From Thermovenabulum sp049723235 (GTDB lineage: Bacteria; Bacillota; Thermosediminibacteria; Thermosediminibacterales; Thermosediminibacteraceae): 64,000 bases of DNA. The stretch covers positions 168,848 through 232,847 of the forward strand of contig NZ_JBNARB010000001.1 of assembly GCF_049723235.1 (NCBI RefSeq), read 5' to 3'. Below, one piece after another: positions 25,270 to 33,681 of the stretch. The notes under the pieces were generated by a model. The model worked only from the letters and a program-made list of their open reading frames with translations, searched no databases and was not told the DNA's origin. Both the position numbers and the translations under genes were made by a program. Positions within the stretch are counted from its first letter, which is position 1. Each line of letters opens with the position of its first letter.

Positions 25270-26853
25270 GTGGAACATTACGGTTTTTTATCGGTATTAC
25301 CTCCCCTGATAGCCATTTTACTGGCTATTGTTACAAAGGAAGTGCTTATTTCGTTAACCGCAGGAATTTTTGTGGGAACTTTGATTTTAAGCAATGGAAA
25401 CGTATTTCAGGCTTTTATCTCTGCCTTCGATATTGCTTTTGAGAAAGTAGGAGATGCTTCCTGGAATGCCAGGACATTATTATATGTATTTTTCCTGGGG
25501 GGAGTTCTGGGGCTGGCGACCCGTTCGGGAGGGGCAAAGGCTTTTGCGGATTTTATAGCAAACAAAATTAAATCCAGGAAAAGCGCTCAAACTATGACCT
25601 TAGCGGCGGGACTTTTCATATTTTTTGATGATTATTTTAACTGTTTGACGGTAGGTTCTGTATTAAAGCCGGTGACAGATAAGTTCAGGGTTTCAAGGGA
25701 AAAACTGTCTTTTATTACCGATGCCACGGCAGCGCCGGTTTGTATTCTTGCGCCTATTTCTACGTGGGTTGCTTATATCATAGGGTTATTATCGGAACAA
25801 TTTCAAAATCTGAAACTAAATAATAATGCTTTTGTGGAATTTGTCAAAACCATACCGGTTAATTTTTACTCATGGCTTATGCTCCTGATGATAGTTGTAA
25901 TAATATTTACCAAATTAGAGTACGGACCGATGGCTAAAGCTGAAATCAGAACTATCAAGACCGGCCAGTTATATAATCCAGATAGGCTGCCGCCACCGGG
26001 TCTTGATACCGGAGAAAAGAAAGTATCTGAAAAAGGCAAGGGCATAGATATGATTTTCCCAATCGCCGCTCTGATAATTATTGTATTTCTTTTTATGCTC
26101 TATACGGGAGGTTACTTTGAAGGTGGAAAAAGCGTGGGAGCAGCCTTGCAATCCTCGGATTCGGTGACGGCTTTAGTATATGGTTCCTTCCTTACATTGA
26201 CGGTTACGATATTGTTTTATAAAATCCGAGGGGTTCTTAATATTTTGGAAGCAATGGATGCCGTGGTTGAAGGAATGAAGTCAATGATGGTAGGGAATAC
26301 GATACTGGTATTAGCCTGGATCATAGGCGGGGTTACATCAAAACTTGGAACGGGCGCTTATGTTTCGGAAGTAGTAAAGGCATCCATGCCGGTATGGTTG
26401 ATTCCTTTTTCAGTTTTTATAGTAAGCTGTATCATGGCATTTGCTACGGGTACTTCATGGGGTACCTTCGCAGTAATGGTTCCTTTAGTGGTGCCTGTTG
26501 CAATAAGTACCAACATCAGTTTAACAATGGTTTTAGCGGCTTTGTTTAGCGGTGCTATTTTCGGAGATCATTGTTCGCCTCTTTCGGATACTACAATTTT
26601 ATCGTCTACCGGTGCCGGATGTCCTCACATCGACCATGTAAATACCCAGCTTCCCTATGCTTTAACTGCGGCTTCCTGTGCCGGATTAGGATTTCTCCTA
26701 TTTGGAATCACGAAAAATCCAGTAATTTCTTTTATTGCGGCATTGGCAGCGATGGTAATATTAATGTTTGTCATGGGCAAAATTAATGCAAAACAAATTG
26801 ACGAAATTGAAAAATATATTTTGGAACTGGAGGCTGGTAAAGTAAATGAATAA
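25270..26853 (+). CDS. NhaC-family Na+-coupled transporter
   Basis: 527 residues, GTG start with GAAAGGAG 9 bases upstream. About 12 hydrophobic segments; conserved FDDYFNCLTVGSV and GTSWGTFAVMVPLV and GDHCSPLSDTTILSSTGAGC are the NhaC-family core motifs. The name implies Na+/H+ antiport, but NhaC-type proteins also include amino-acid transporters such as the lysine-riboswitch-controlled group. Here it begins an operon with an MttB-like methyltransferase and a lysine-6-dehydrogenase-like enzyme, which suggests import of an amino-acid-like substrate rather than general pH control. Confidence 0.85.
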   Translation: MEHYGFLSVLPPLIAILLAIVTKEVLISLTAGIFVGTLILSNGNVFQAFISAFDIAFEKVGDASWNARTLLYVFFLGGVLGLATRSGGAKAFADFIANKIKSRKSAQTMTLAAGLFIFFDDYFNCLTVGSVLKPVTDKFRVSREKLSFITDATAAPVCILAPISTWVAYIIGLLSEQFQNLKLNNNAFVEFVKTIPVNFYSWLMLLMIVVIIFTKLEYGPMAKAEIRTIKTGQLYNPDRLPPPGLDTGEKKVSEKGKGIDMIFPIAALIIIVFLFMLYTGGYFEGGKSVGAALQSSDSVTALVYGSFLTLTVTILFYKIRGVLNILEAMDAVVEGMKSMMVGNTILVLAWIIGGVTSKLGTGAYVSEVVKASMPVWLIPFSVFIVSCIMAFATGTSWGTFAVMVPLVVPVAISTNISLTMVLAALFSGAIFGDHCSPLSDTTILSSTGAGCPHIDHVNTQLPYALTAASCAGLGFLLFGITKNPVISFIAALAAMVILMFVMGKINAKQIDEIEKYILELEAGKVNE

Positions 26854-26880
26854 CCATAAATTTTTATTTGGAGGGATTTT

Positions 26881-28332
26881 ATGCTATATCCTGCTGAATT
26901 CAAGTATAGAATGAGCATGCTGAATTCAAAGGAAATCGAAATGATTCATCAGGCAAGCTTAGAAATACTTCAAAGAACAGGGGTTTATATGCCTTTAAAA
27001 AAAGAAAGGTTAGAAGTATTAAAAGAATATGGAATTACCGTAAGGGAATATGATAAAAGAATATATTTTCCACCCAAGGTTGTGGAAGAAGCACTCAGTA
27101 AAGCACCTAAAAGTTATACTCTTTATGCCAGAAATCCCGAATACGACTTGCCTTTAGACGGACAGCACGGGTATTTGAGTTTGGATGGATGCGGTGTTCA
27201 CGTAGTAGACCTGGAGACCGGTCAGGTGAGAAAATCTACGAGAGAAGACCTTGCCCGGGCGGCAAAAGTAGCGGATTTCCTGCCGCAAATTTCCTTTTTG
27301 TGGCCCTGTGTAAGTGCCCTCGATTGCACTCCTTCGGTGCAACCACTCTATGAACTGAAAACCCTTTTTGAGAATTCCAGTAAACATATACAGGTCATGA
27401 CCGCCGTAGATCCACTGAATGCAAAAGGGAGTGTCGAAATTGCAGCGAGTGTAGCCGGAGGAAGGGATGCTTTGCGAAGAAGGCCAATTATCTCGAACTT
27501 TCAGTGCAGTGTAAGTCCTTTATGCTTTGAAGAAAAAAGCATGGAAGCGGCTTTTATATTTGCAGAAGCGGGAATTCCTGTGGGTATTATGACCATGCCT
27601 ATGGGAGGGGCTACAGCACCGATAACTGTAGCGGGGAATATGGCTGTCAGTAATGCTGAAATTTTGGCGGGAATTACGGTACTGGAACTTTTATACCCTG
27701 GAACTCCTACTTTTTACGGTTCCTGTGCTACGATGATGGATTTGAGGACCGCCCAGATAACCTGCGGAGCGCCGGAAGATTTTTTAATGCAGGCTGCCAT
27801 ATGTGAAATGGCTCATTATTATAAAATCCCTGCCTGTGTCGGTACTTTTGCTACCGGAGCAAAAACCTTTAACTGGCAATCCGGTGTGGAAAATTCAATA
27901 TCCTGTGCGGTTAGTGTTTGGTCCGGTGCTGACATGATATGCGGTGCGGGAATGTTGAACGGTGCTACCATCTTTTCTTTTGAACAACTGCTTATGGATT
28001 GTGAAATTTTTGAAATTATAAGACGGGTATTTTCGGGTGCCGAAGTAAACGCGGAAACCTTAGGACTGGATGTAATAAATAAGGTAGGGCCTGGGAATAA
28101 TTTTTTGATCGAAAAACACACCATAAAATTTGCAAGAAAAACGTGGATGCCCAGCCTGATACAGCATAAGTCTTATGAGGACTGGGTAAGAAATGGGAAA
28201 CCTTCTCCCGAAGGTATTGCAAAAGAAAAGGTGCTCACAATCCTTAATAGTCACCAACCTTTACCCCTGAATAACACGGAAGAGTTAAATGAGATAATAG
28301 ATTATTATGAGCACTTGAGCAGGGCAAAATAA
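26881..28332 (+). CDS. MttB-superfamily methyltransferase (non-pyrrolysine)
   Basis: 483 residues, the full length of the family with no in-frame TAG, so it does not use pyrrolysine. Seen: LDGCGVHVVDLETGQVRKST, the GTPTFYGSCATMMDLRT region, and GAKTFNWQSGVENSIS with the ADMICGAGMLNGATIFSFEQ C-domain typical of trimethylamine methyltransferase-like proteins. Characterised non-Pyl members demethylate quaternary amines such as glycine betaine, proline betaine, carnitine or butyrobetaine, passing the methyl group to a corrinoid protein. No corrinoid protein gene is in this window. Starts 27 bases after the transporter; a lysine-6-dehydrogenase-like gene follows after 29 bases. Confidence 0.85.
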   Translation: MLYPAEFKYRMSMLNSKEIEMIHQASLEILQRTGVYMPLKKERLEVLKEYGITVREYDKRIYFPPKVVEEALSKAPKSYTLYARNPEYDLPLDGQHGYLSLDGCGVHVVDLETGQVRKSTREDLARAAKVADFLPQISFLWPCVSALDCTPSVQPLYELKTLFENSSKHIQVMTAVDPLNAKGSVEIAASVAGGRDALRRRPIISNFQCSVSPLCFEEKSMEAAFIFAEAGIPVGIMTMPMGGATAPITVAGNMAVSNAEILAGITVLELLYPGTPTFYGSCATMMDLRTAQITCGAPEDFLMQAAICEMAHYYKIPACVGTFATGAKTFNWQSGVENSISCAVSVWSGADMICGAGMLNGATIFSFEQLLMDCEIFEIIRRVFSGAEVNAETLGLDVINKVGPGNNFLIEKHTIKFARKTWMPSLIQHKSYEDWVRNGKPSPEGIAKEKVLTILNSHQPLPLNNTEELNEIIDYYEHLSRAK

Positions 28333-28361
28333 TTTTTAATTTACAAAAGGAGGGAAATTAT

Positions 28362-29543
28362 ATGGGCTACGTATATGCCGTCCTCGGAGGAGGAAGGCAG
28401 GGCACTGCTGCGGCTTACGATATGGCCAAATCCGGGGATGCGGATGCGGTCTTAATTGCGGATATATCATGGGAAAATGCGGTTAAATCCTGTGACAGGG
28501 TAAATGCTTTGCTTAATAAAAAAATAGCCCAGCCCTTTAAATTGGATGTTACGGATAGAAAGAGCCTTCAGAATTTTTTAAATGAGGTGGATTCGTTTCT
28601 ATCTGCAGTACCCTACTGGTACAATTTAAAGATTACTGAAGCAGCTATAGAGGCAAAAGCAAATATGTGCGACTTAGGCGGAAATACGGAATTGGTAAAA
28701 GAGCAGCTGAAATTAGACGAAAAAGCGAAAGAAGCGGGAATTGCCGTTATACCCGATTGCGGTCAGGTACCCGGCATGGGAACATCCTTGGTTGTATATG
28801 CCATGAGCCTTCTGGATAAACCTGAGGAAGTTTACATGTGGGATGGGGGAATACCCCAGAATCCCGTGCCTCCTTTTAATTACATACTTACTTTTAATAT
28901 TGCGGGGTTGACCAACGAGTATTACGGAACAGCAAAATTTTTAAAGGATTATAAGGTTGTTGAAGTTCCTACCTTCAGGGAAGAAGATTACGAGCTGGTA
29001 AGTTTTCCCGAGCCCATTGGGGAACTGGAGGCATTTGTGACCAGCGGCGGTACTTCTACGGCTCCCTGGACCTTTGAAGGGAAAATAAAAACATTTATAA
29101 ACAAAACTTTAAGGCATAAAGGGCACTTCGTGCAGTGGAAAACTTTAATGGATTTTGGTTTCCTGGAAGAGGAACCCATAGAAATAAGGGGAGTAAAGAT
29201 TTCTCCGAGAGAAGTATTGCATGCTTTGGCCGAGCCCAAATTAAAGGCTAAGGAAAAAGATAAAGATATTGTCATAGTAAGGGTTAAAGTTCTGGGAGAA
29301 AAGGATGGTAAAAAAGCCGAGGCTCTTGTAGAAGTAATTGATTATTACGATGAAGAGACGGGATTTACTGCAATGAACAGAACCACCGGCTGGGACGGAT
29401 CCATAGTCGCAATAATGAATGCAAAAGGAATTACAAAAAGAGGCGTAAATCCTGTGGAAATCGGTGTTCCAGCGGATGTTTTTGTAGAAGAACTGAAAAA
29501 AAGGGGAATCAATGTTTCGGAGAAGGTTTCCTACCTTACATAA
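28362..29543 (+). CDS. Lysine-6-dehydrogenase-like (saccharopine dehydrogenase family)
   Basis: 393 residues, ATG with AAGGAGGGAAA upstream. Seen: N-terminal Rossmann site VLGGGRQGTAAAYDMA, DLGGNTELV, PDCGQVPGMGTSLV, and the C-terminal domain with TSGGTSTAPWTFEG and LRHKGHFVQW. These match the thermophilic L-lysine 6-dehydrogenase branch of the saccharopine dehydrogenase family, which oxidatively deaminates the epsilon-amino group with NAD(P)+. Third gene of the transporter-methyltransferase operon. Its stop overlaps that of the convergent methionine gamma-lyase by 8 bases. Confidence 0.8.
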   Translation: MGYVYAVLGGGRQGTAAAYDMAKSGDADAVLIADISWENAVKSCDRVNALLNKKIAQPFKLDVTDRKSLQNFLNEVDSFLSAVPYWYNLKITEAAIEAKANMCDLGGNTELVKEQLKLDEKAKEAGIAVIPDCGQVPGMGTSLVVYAMSLLDKPEEVYMWDGGIPQNPVPPFNYILTFNIAGLTNEYYGTAKFLKDYKVVEVPTFREEDYELVSFPEPIGELEAFVTSGGTSTAPWTFEGKIKTFINKTLRHKGHFVQWKTLMDFGFLEEEPIEIRGVKISPREVLHALAEPKLKAKEKDKDIVIVRVKVLGEKDGKKAEALVEVIDYYDEETGFTAMNRTTGWDGSIVAIMNAKGITKRGVNPVEIGVPADVFVEELKKRGINVSEKVSYLT

Positions 29544-30720
29544 GTTCTTTTTTAACTTTTTCAAGAGCTTGTTCTAAGTCCGCTATAATATCCTCTACAT
29601 CCTCGAGACCAACTGATAGCCTTACGAGGCCATCGGCAATTCCCGCCCTTAACCTTTCTTCTCTGGGAACAGGGGAATGTGTCATAGAAGCCGGATGCTG
29701 TATAAGGGAATCTACGCAACCCAGACTTACTGCCAGTGTTATCATTTCTACACTGTTCATTAAAAGCTTCCCGGCTTCTATTCCCCCTTTTAATTCGAAA
29801 CTTATCATACCGCCAAAGCCATCCATTTGCTTTTTGGCTAATTCATGCTGGGGATGAGAGAAAAGCCCTGGATAATATACTTTATCTATCATAGGATGGC
29901 CTTCCAGAAACTCTGCGACTATTTGAGCATTCCGGCAATGGCGGTCCATACGTAATCCTAAGGTTTTTATTCCTCTTAAAAGCAGCCAGGCGTCAAAGGG
30001 ACTTATAATTCCACCAATATCCTTAAGATATGGCACCTTCATTTCAGCGATTAAATCTTTCGGACCTACGATTATACCCGCTATGACATCGCCGTGCCCA
30101 CCGATGTATTTTGTAGCGCTGTGGATTACCACATCCACTCCATGCTCAATTGGTCTTTGCAAATAAGGTGTCATAAAGGTATTGTCTACAACCACTTTTG
30201 CTCCGACATTGTGGGCTATTTTTGCTGCTCCGCCAAGATCTACCAGTTTAAGTGTGGGATTGGCAGGCGTTTCTATATAAACAACTTTTGTGTTATGCTT
30301 TATAGCCCTCTCAAGATTTGAAAGCTCTGAAAGGTCAGCAAAAGTAACTTCTATTCCGTATTTCGGTAGAACATGGCTTAAAAAACTATGGGTACAACCG
30401 TACAAAGTGTCGTTTGCTACGATGTGATCGCCCTGTTTTAACAATGTGAATAGAACCGTAGAAATAGCTGCCATACCGGAGGCAGTAGCTATTGCCGCTT
30501 CACCGTTTTCTAAGGCCGCCATTTTTTCTTCGAGTTCGGTAACGGTGGGATTACCCAGTCTCGTGTATATATACCCGGCTTCTTCTCCGGCAAAGCGGCG
30601 CGCTCCCTGATCTACATTTTCAAATACAAAAGTTGAAGTCTGGTAGATGGGAGTTACGTGAGCTCCGGTAAAAGGGTCATGTTTTTGCCCCGCGTGAATA
30701 GCTTTTGTATTAAACCTCAT
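29536..30720 (-). CDS. Methionine gamma-lyase
   Basis: 394 residues from ATG 30720 (ribosome binding site GGAGGG). The frame is open further upstream, but that extension is promoter DNA and unlike the family. Seen: AIHAGQKHDP start, TASGMAAIST, VDNTFMTPYLQRP, and the PLP lysine in HSATKYIGGHGDVI. Catalyses release of methanethiol, ammonia and 2-oxobutyrate from methionine; homocysteine or cystathionine lyase activity is possible. It carries its own sigma-54 promoter and three upstream palindromes and lies just downstream of a TyrR-like sigma-54 activator gene, so it is very probably that regulator's target. Confidence 0.88.
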   Translation of the reverse strand: MRFNTKAIHAGQKHDPFTGAHVTPIYQTSTFVFENVDQGARRFAGEEAGYIYTRLGNPTVTELEEKMAALENGEAAIATASGMAAISTVLFTLLKQGDHIVANDTLYGCTHSFLSHVLPKYGIEVTFADLSELSNLERAIKHNTKVVYIETPANPTLKLVDLGGAAKIAHNVGAKVVVDNTFMTPYLQRPIEHGVDVVIHSATKYIGGHGDVIAGIIVGPKDLIAEMKVPYLKDIGGIISPFDAWLLLRGIKTLGLRMDRHCRNAQIVAEFLEGHPMIDKVYYPGLFSHPQHELAKKQMDGFGGMISFELKGGIEAGKLLMNSVEMITLAVSLGCVDSLIQHPASMTHSPVPREERLRAGIADGLVRLSVGLEDVEDIIADLEQALEKVKKELM

Positions 30721-30763
30721 AAAAGTCCCTCCAGGATATAGTTTTATTTTTGAATTATAGATC

Positions 30764-30779
30764 TGCAAAAACCGTACCT
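30764..30779 (-). promoter_or_regulatory. Sigma-54 promoter of the methionine gamma-lyase gene
   Basis: On the minus strand: AGGTACG-GTTT-TTGCA. The invariant GG and GC are 10 bases apart, and all but two consensus positions match. The predicted start is near 30753, 33 bases before the ATG. Confidence 0.8.
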
Positions 30780-30808
30780 GTACCGCGGGGCTTTTATTAA
30801 GGGACAGT

Positions 30809-30877
30809 GGTAAGCAATTTAACCATATAAGGGATAATATGTGGTAAAAATATTTACCGATGGTAAAAAAATTTACC
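30809..30877 (-). promoter_or_regulatory. Three palindromic upstream activator sites
   Basis: Three 16-base inverted repeats of the form GGTAA-N6-TTACC: 30809-30824 (imperfect, TTAACC on one side), 30843-30858 and 30862-30877 (both perfect). They lie about 63, 97 and 116 bases upstream of the predicted sigma-54 transcription start, a normal enhancer position, and end 8 bases before the activator gene's 3' end. Likely binding sites for that activator. Confidence 0.75.
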
Positions 30878-30884
30878 ATATTAA

Positions 30885-32467
30885 TTATTGAGAATCCTTT
30901 TTGCCGATCTCGTAAATTTTCATTTTGTTTATAATCGTAGCATGGGATACACCCAGAAGCCTGGCAGCTTCTCTTATGCTTTTGGATTTAGCCAGTGCAT
31001 CCATTATAGCTTGTTTTTCTGCTTCTTCTACCGCTTCTTTTAGTCCTCTGCAGGATTTTTGAGCATTTTTCATTCTTCCCACTGTTGTTTCGCTGAATTC
31101 ATCTTCTTTTAAAATTAGGTGTTCTTCTCTAATAAACTCTTCCTCACAAAGGTTTATGGCTCTTTCTATCACGTTAGAAAGTTCCCTTACGTTGCCCGGC
31201 CAGTCATATCTCATAAGTTTTTTGATAGCCTCGGGAGTGATATCTAAAAATTTTTTTCCCGCTTTTTGGCCGAGCTTTTTAACCAGGTGTCTTGCCAAAA
31301 CGGGAATATCTTCTTTTCTTTCTCTAAGGGGAGGTATGATAATAGGAATAACGTTTAGCCTGTAATAAAGGTCCTCCCTGAATTTCCCCTCTTTCATTAA
31401 TTTTTCCAGATCCCTGTTTGTGGCTGAAATTATCCGCACATCAACGGGGATTTCCTCATTTCCTCCTACCAGCCTGATTTTTCCTTCCTGCAGCACCCGG
31501 AGGAGTTTTACTTGAAGATGGGTGGAAAGTTCTCCTATCTCGTCAAGAAAAAGCGTACCCTTGTCAGCGTATTTAAAAAGTCCCTGCTTTCCCCCTTTTT
31601 CGCTCCGGTAAAGGCCCCTTCGTCATATCCAAAAAGTTCGCTCTCAAGGAGTGTATCGGGAATTGCAGCACAATTTACCGCTACAAAAGGCTTGTTCCTC
31701 CTTGGGCTTGCCATGTGAATTGACCGTGCAAAAAGTTCTTTGCCCGTTCCGCTTTCTCCGCGGATCAGGACGGTTGAATTCCCTTTTGCTGCTATTTTGG
31801 CTATTTCCTTTATCTTTTTTATCTTTTCACTTTCACCGAGGATTTCGTCAAAGGTTGTCATAGCCGGCTGGGTAAAAGAATACACCAGTTCCATTACGCT
31901 TTCTATATCTTGAAGGGAAGCCACAACCCCCACCGGGTTTCCTTCTTGATCGAGAATGGGTCGACCTGAAGTTATATAATGGCTTTTTACTCTTTCGCTG
32001 TTCAATACTATCTCCACATTATCGTAGCTTACGCCGGTTTTTAAAGTGTTTAACATTGGGATATCGGGTGCTAATATCTCGGCAACGGGTTTTCCTATGG
32101 CATCCTGGCCTTTTATCTTTAATATTTTCTCTGCTGCCGGGTTAAGAGCCGTAATTATGCCATTTTTATCTATGGCTATTATGCCTTCAACGGTAGCATC
32201 CAAAACAGCTTTGATTTCTTTTTCTTTTTTCTCCTGGGGCATCATCTTTATTCTTTCAACTTCTATTACATCTTTTTCCTTCATCAATTCATTTTTTAAA
32301 AAATCAAAAGAAAGTCCTTTTAAATTTTCAATTTTTATGCATGCATAACCGGGGCCGACTTCCATGGCTCTTAAATTTATATTGTATTTGCATAAAATTT
32401 TCAAAATATCCAGGGCCATTCCCACTCTATCCCGGGTTTTAACCATAAAACAAATCGATTCGTTCAT
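30885..32467 (-). pseudogene. TyrR-like sigma-54 activator (ACT-PAS-AAA+-HTH), frameshifted as sequenced
   Basis: Two frames together make one 530-residue protein: 32467-31535 (ATG after AGAGGTGA) and the remainder to 30885. Domains: N-terminal ACT-like region (FMVKTRDRVGMALDIL, 1-75), PAS (about 90-190), AAA+ (Walker A GESGTGKE, GAFTGAK) and Fis-type HTH at the end (SIREAARLLGVSHATIINK). The break is at a run read on this strand as AAAAAGGGGG (31591-31600): one extra G restores GKQGLFKYADKGTLFLDEIG across the junction. Everything on both sides is otherwise intact, so this is a recent single-base loss or a sequencing error rather than a decayed gene. It would regulate the methionine gamma-lyase gene downstream. 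Confidence 0.85.
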
Positions 32468-32544
32468 TTGCATCACCTCTTTAATTTTATAAAAATTTAT
32501 AAAAAATTTCTATAAAAACCGATTGGAAACTAATTGTTAAATTG

Positions 32545-32574
32545 TTGAAAAATACAAATATTTTATATTATAAT
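32545..32574 (+). promoter_or_regulatory. Promoter of the cobalamin operon
   Basis: TTGAAA (32545-32550), an 18-base spacer and TATAAT (32569-32574), just upstream of the riboswitch. The 373-base gap between the start codons of the two divergent genes holds this promoter, the riboswitch and its terminator, and nothing else evident. Confidence 0.6.
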
Positions 32575-32604
32575 AAAAGAAATACCGAATAAAAGGTTGC
32601 TCAA

Positions 32605-32748
32605 GGGTGCTAAAAGCTTAAAAGGGAAAGCGGTGAAAACCCGCTGCAGCCCCCGCTACTGTATACGGCGACGAATCCGAACCCCACTGGGAAACCGGGA
32701 AGGGCGGAGGAGGTTGACCCGTGAGCCAGGATACCTGCCCTTGAGGAA
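32605..32748 (+). promoter_or_regulatory. Adenosylcobalamin riboswitch
   Basis: Seen in order: outer stem CTCAAGGG paired with CCCTTGAG, AAAAGGGAA, the GCGGTGAAAACCCGC-type stem, the near-invariant CAGCCCCCGCTACTGTA region (the B12 box core), CCCACTGGG, and the closing GAGCCAGGATACCTGCC element. This is a cobalamin riboswitch, and the downstream genes are cobalamin synthesis genes. An off-switch terminator follows. Confidence 0.93.
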
Positions 32749-32793
32749 TGCCGGTCCTTCGGAGGGAAGGAAAGGCATGGGTAAGTATGCTGT

Positions 32794-32825
32794 ACCCCTG
32801 CCGAAGGCAGGGGTTATTAATTTTT
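32794..32825 (+). terminator. Riboswitch-controlled terminator
   Basis: ACCCCTGCC-GAA-GGCAGGGGT hairpin followed by TATTAATTTTT, 15 bases before the pduX start codon. This is the expression platform of the cobalamin riboswitch. Confidence 0.8.
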
Positions 32826-32840
32826 ATAAAGGGGGATAGG

Positions 32841-33656
32841 ATGGTTGTAAGTTTTTTTTACCCGGGAAGCGCAGGGGAAATTTTACAGGGAAAAGTGGAG
32901 GGGAGGGACGTACTGGTTTCTTTTCCCGTAAATTTATATACCCGTGTTGAAATATTCGAAGGAGAGTTTAATGATAGGGAGGTAAAAGATTACGTTAAAT
33001 CTTATAAGTTTTTTAAAAACATTTTAAAAAGGTGGGGAATGGATAGGGAAAAAAATCTTTGCTTTAAAATAAATTCAAAAATACCTAAGGGAAAGGGATT
33101 TGCGAGCAGTACGGCTGATTTATGTGCTCTGTACCACTGCCTCGTAAGATATTTTAAAAGGAAATTTGATATAACGGAATTAGTAGAAGAAGCTTTGAGA
33201 ATAGAGCCTACGGACAGCATTGTATTTAACAGGGCAACCCTTTTTGATTATAAAAACGGGAAATATTATAAAATTTTGGGTGATTATATAAAATTTTACA
33301 TATATGTATTCGAAGGAAAAGAGGAAGTGGATACAATAAAGTTTAATTTATCGGTTAAAGAACCCTTAGCTGAAGTTGATGACCTGGTACCGGTATTAAT
33401 TCGGGGAATTGTGGAAAAAGATATTCGAAAAATTTCTCTGGTATCGACGGAGAGTATAAAAAGAAATCAAAAAAGGCTATATTACCCCATTCTTCAGGAA
33501 GTAGTAAGTATAATGAAAAAAACGGGAGGTCTTGGGATTATTGGCGGGCACAGCGGTAATTTTCTCGGAATTATATATGACCGGAAATTAGATTTTGATA
33601 TAAAAATCGAAGGTTTTAAGAGTTACTGGGTAAATACTCTATCCAGAATCTATTAA
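32841..33656 (+). CDS. pduX: L-threonine kinase (PduX-like GHMP kinase)
   Basis: 271 residues from ATG 32841 (AGGGGGATAGG upstream). A longer frame from 32748 runs through the riboswitch and terminator and is not credible. Seen: N-terminal FYPGSAGEILQGKVEGRDV and the GHMP ATP-binding loop PKGKGFASSTADL, plus the C-terminal GIIGGHSGNFLG motif. Makes L-threonine O-3-phosphate from threonine and ATP, the substrate of CobD for the aminopropanol arm of cobalamin. First gene of the riboswitch-controlled operon. Confidence 0.85.
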   Translation: MVVSFFYPGSAGEILQGKVEGRDVLVSFPVNLYTRVEIFEGEFNDREVKDYVKSYKFFKNILKRWGMDREKNLCFKINSKIPKGKGFASSTADLCALYHCLVRYFKRKFDITELVEEALRIEPTDSIVFNRATLFDYKNGKYYKILGDYIKFYIYVFEGKEEVDTIKFNLSVKEPLAEVDDLVPVLIRGIVEKDIRKISLVSTESIKRNQKRLYYPILQEVVSIMKKTGGLGIIGGHSGNFLGIIYDRKLDFDIKIEGFKSYWVNTLSRIY

Positions 33657-33681
33657 TAAAATAATTAAAGGAGTTGTTTAT

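Noticed and set aside
26881..28332. Possible pyrrolysine-containing MttB
   Set aside because: The frame is full length with no in-frame TAG, so it belongs to the non-pyrrolysine branch.
30721..30879. 53-residue N-terminal extension of the methionine gamma-lyase frame
   Set aside because: The extension is the sigma-54 promoter and activator sites, and the ATG at 30720 has a proper ribosome binding site and the family's normal N-terminus.
31535..31600. Programmed ribosomal frameshift in the TyrR-like activator
   Set aside because: The A5G5 run lacks an internal ribosome-binding-like stimulator or a downstream hairpin that I can see; a sequencing error or simple deletion is more likely.
32597..32839. 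80-residue ORF upstream of pduX
   Set aside because: It lies entirely within the cobalamin riboswitch and its terminator; the sequence is constrained as RNA.
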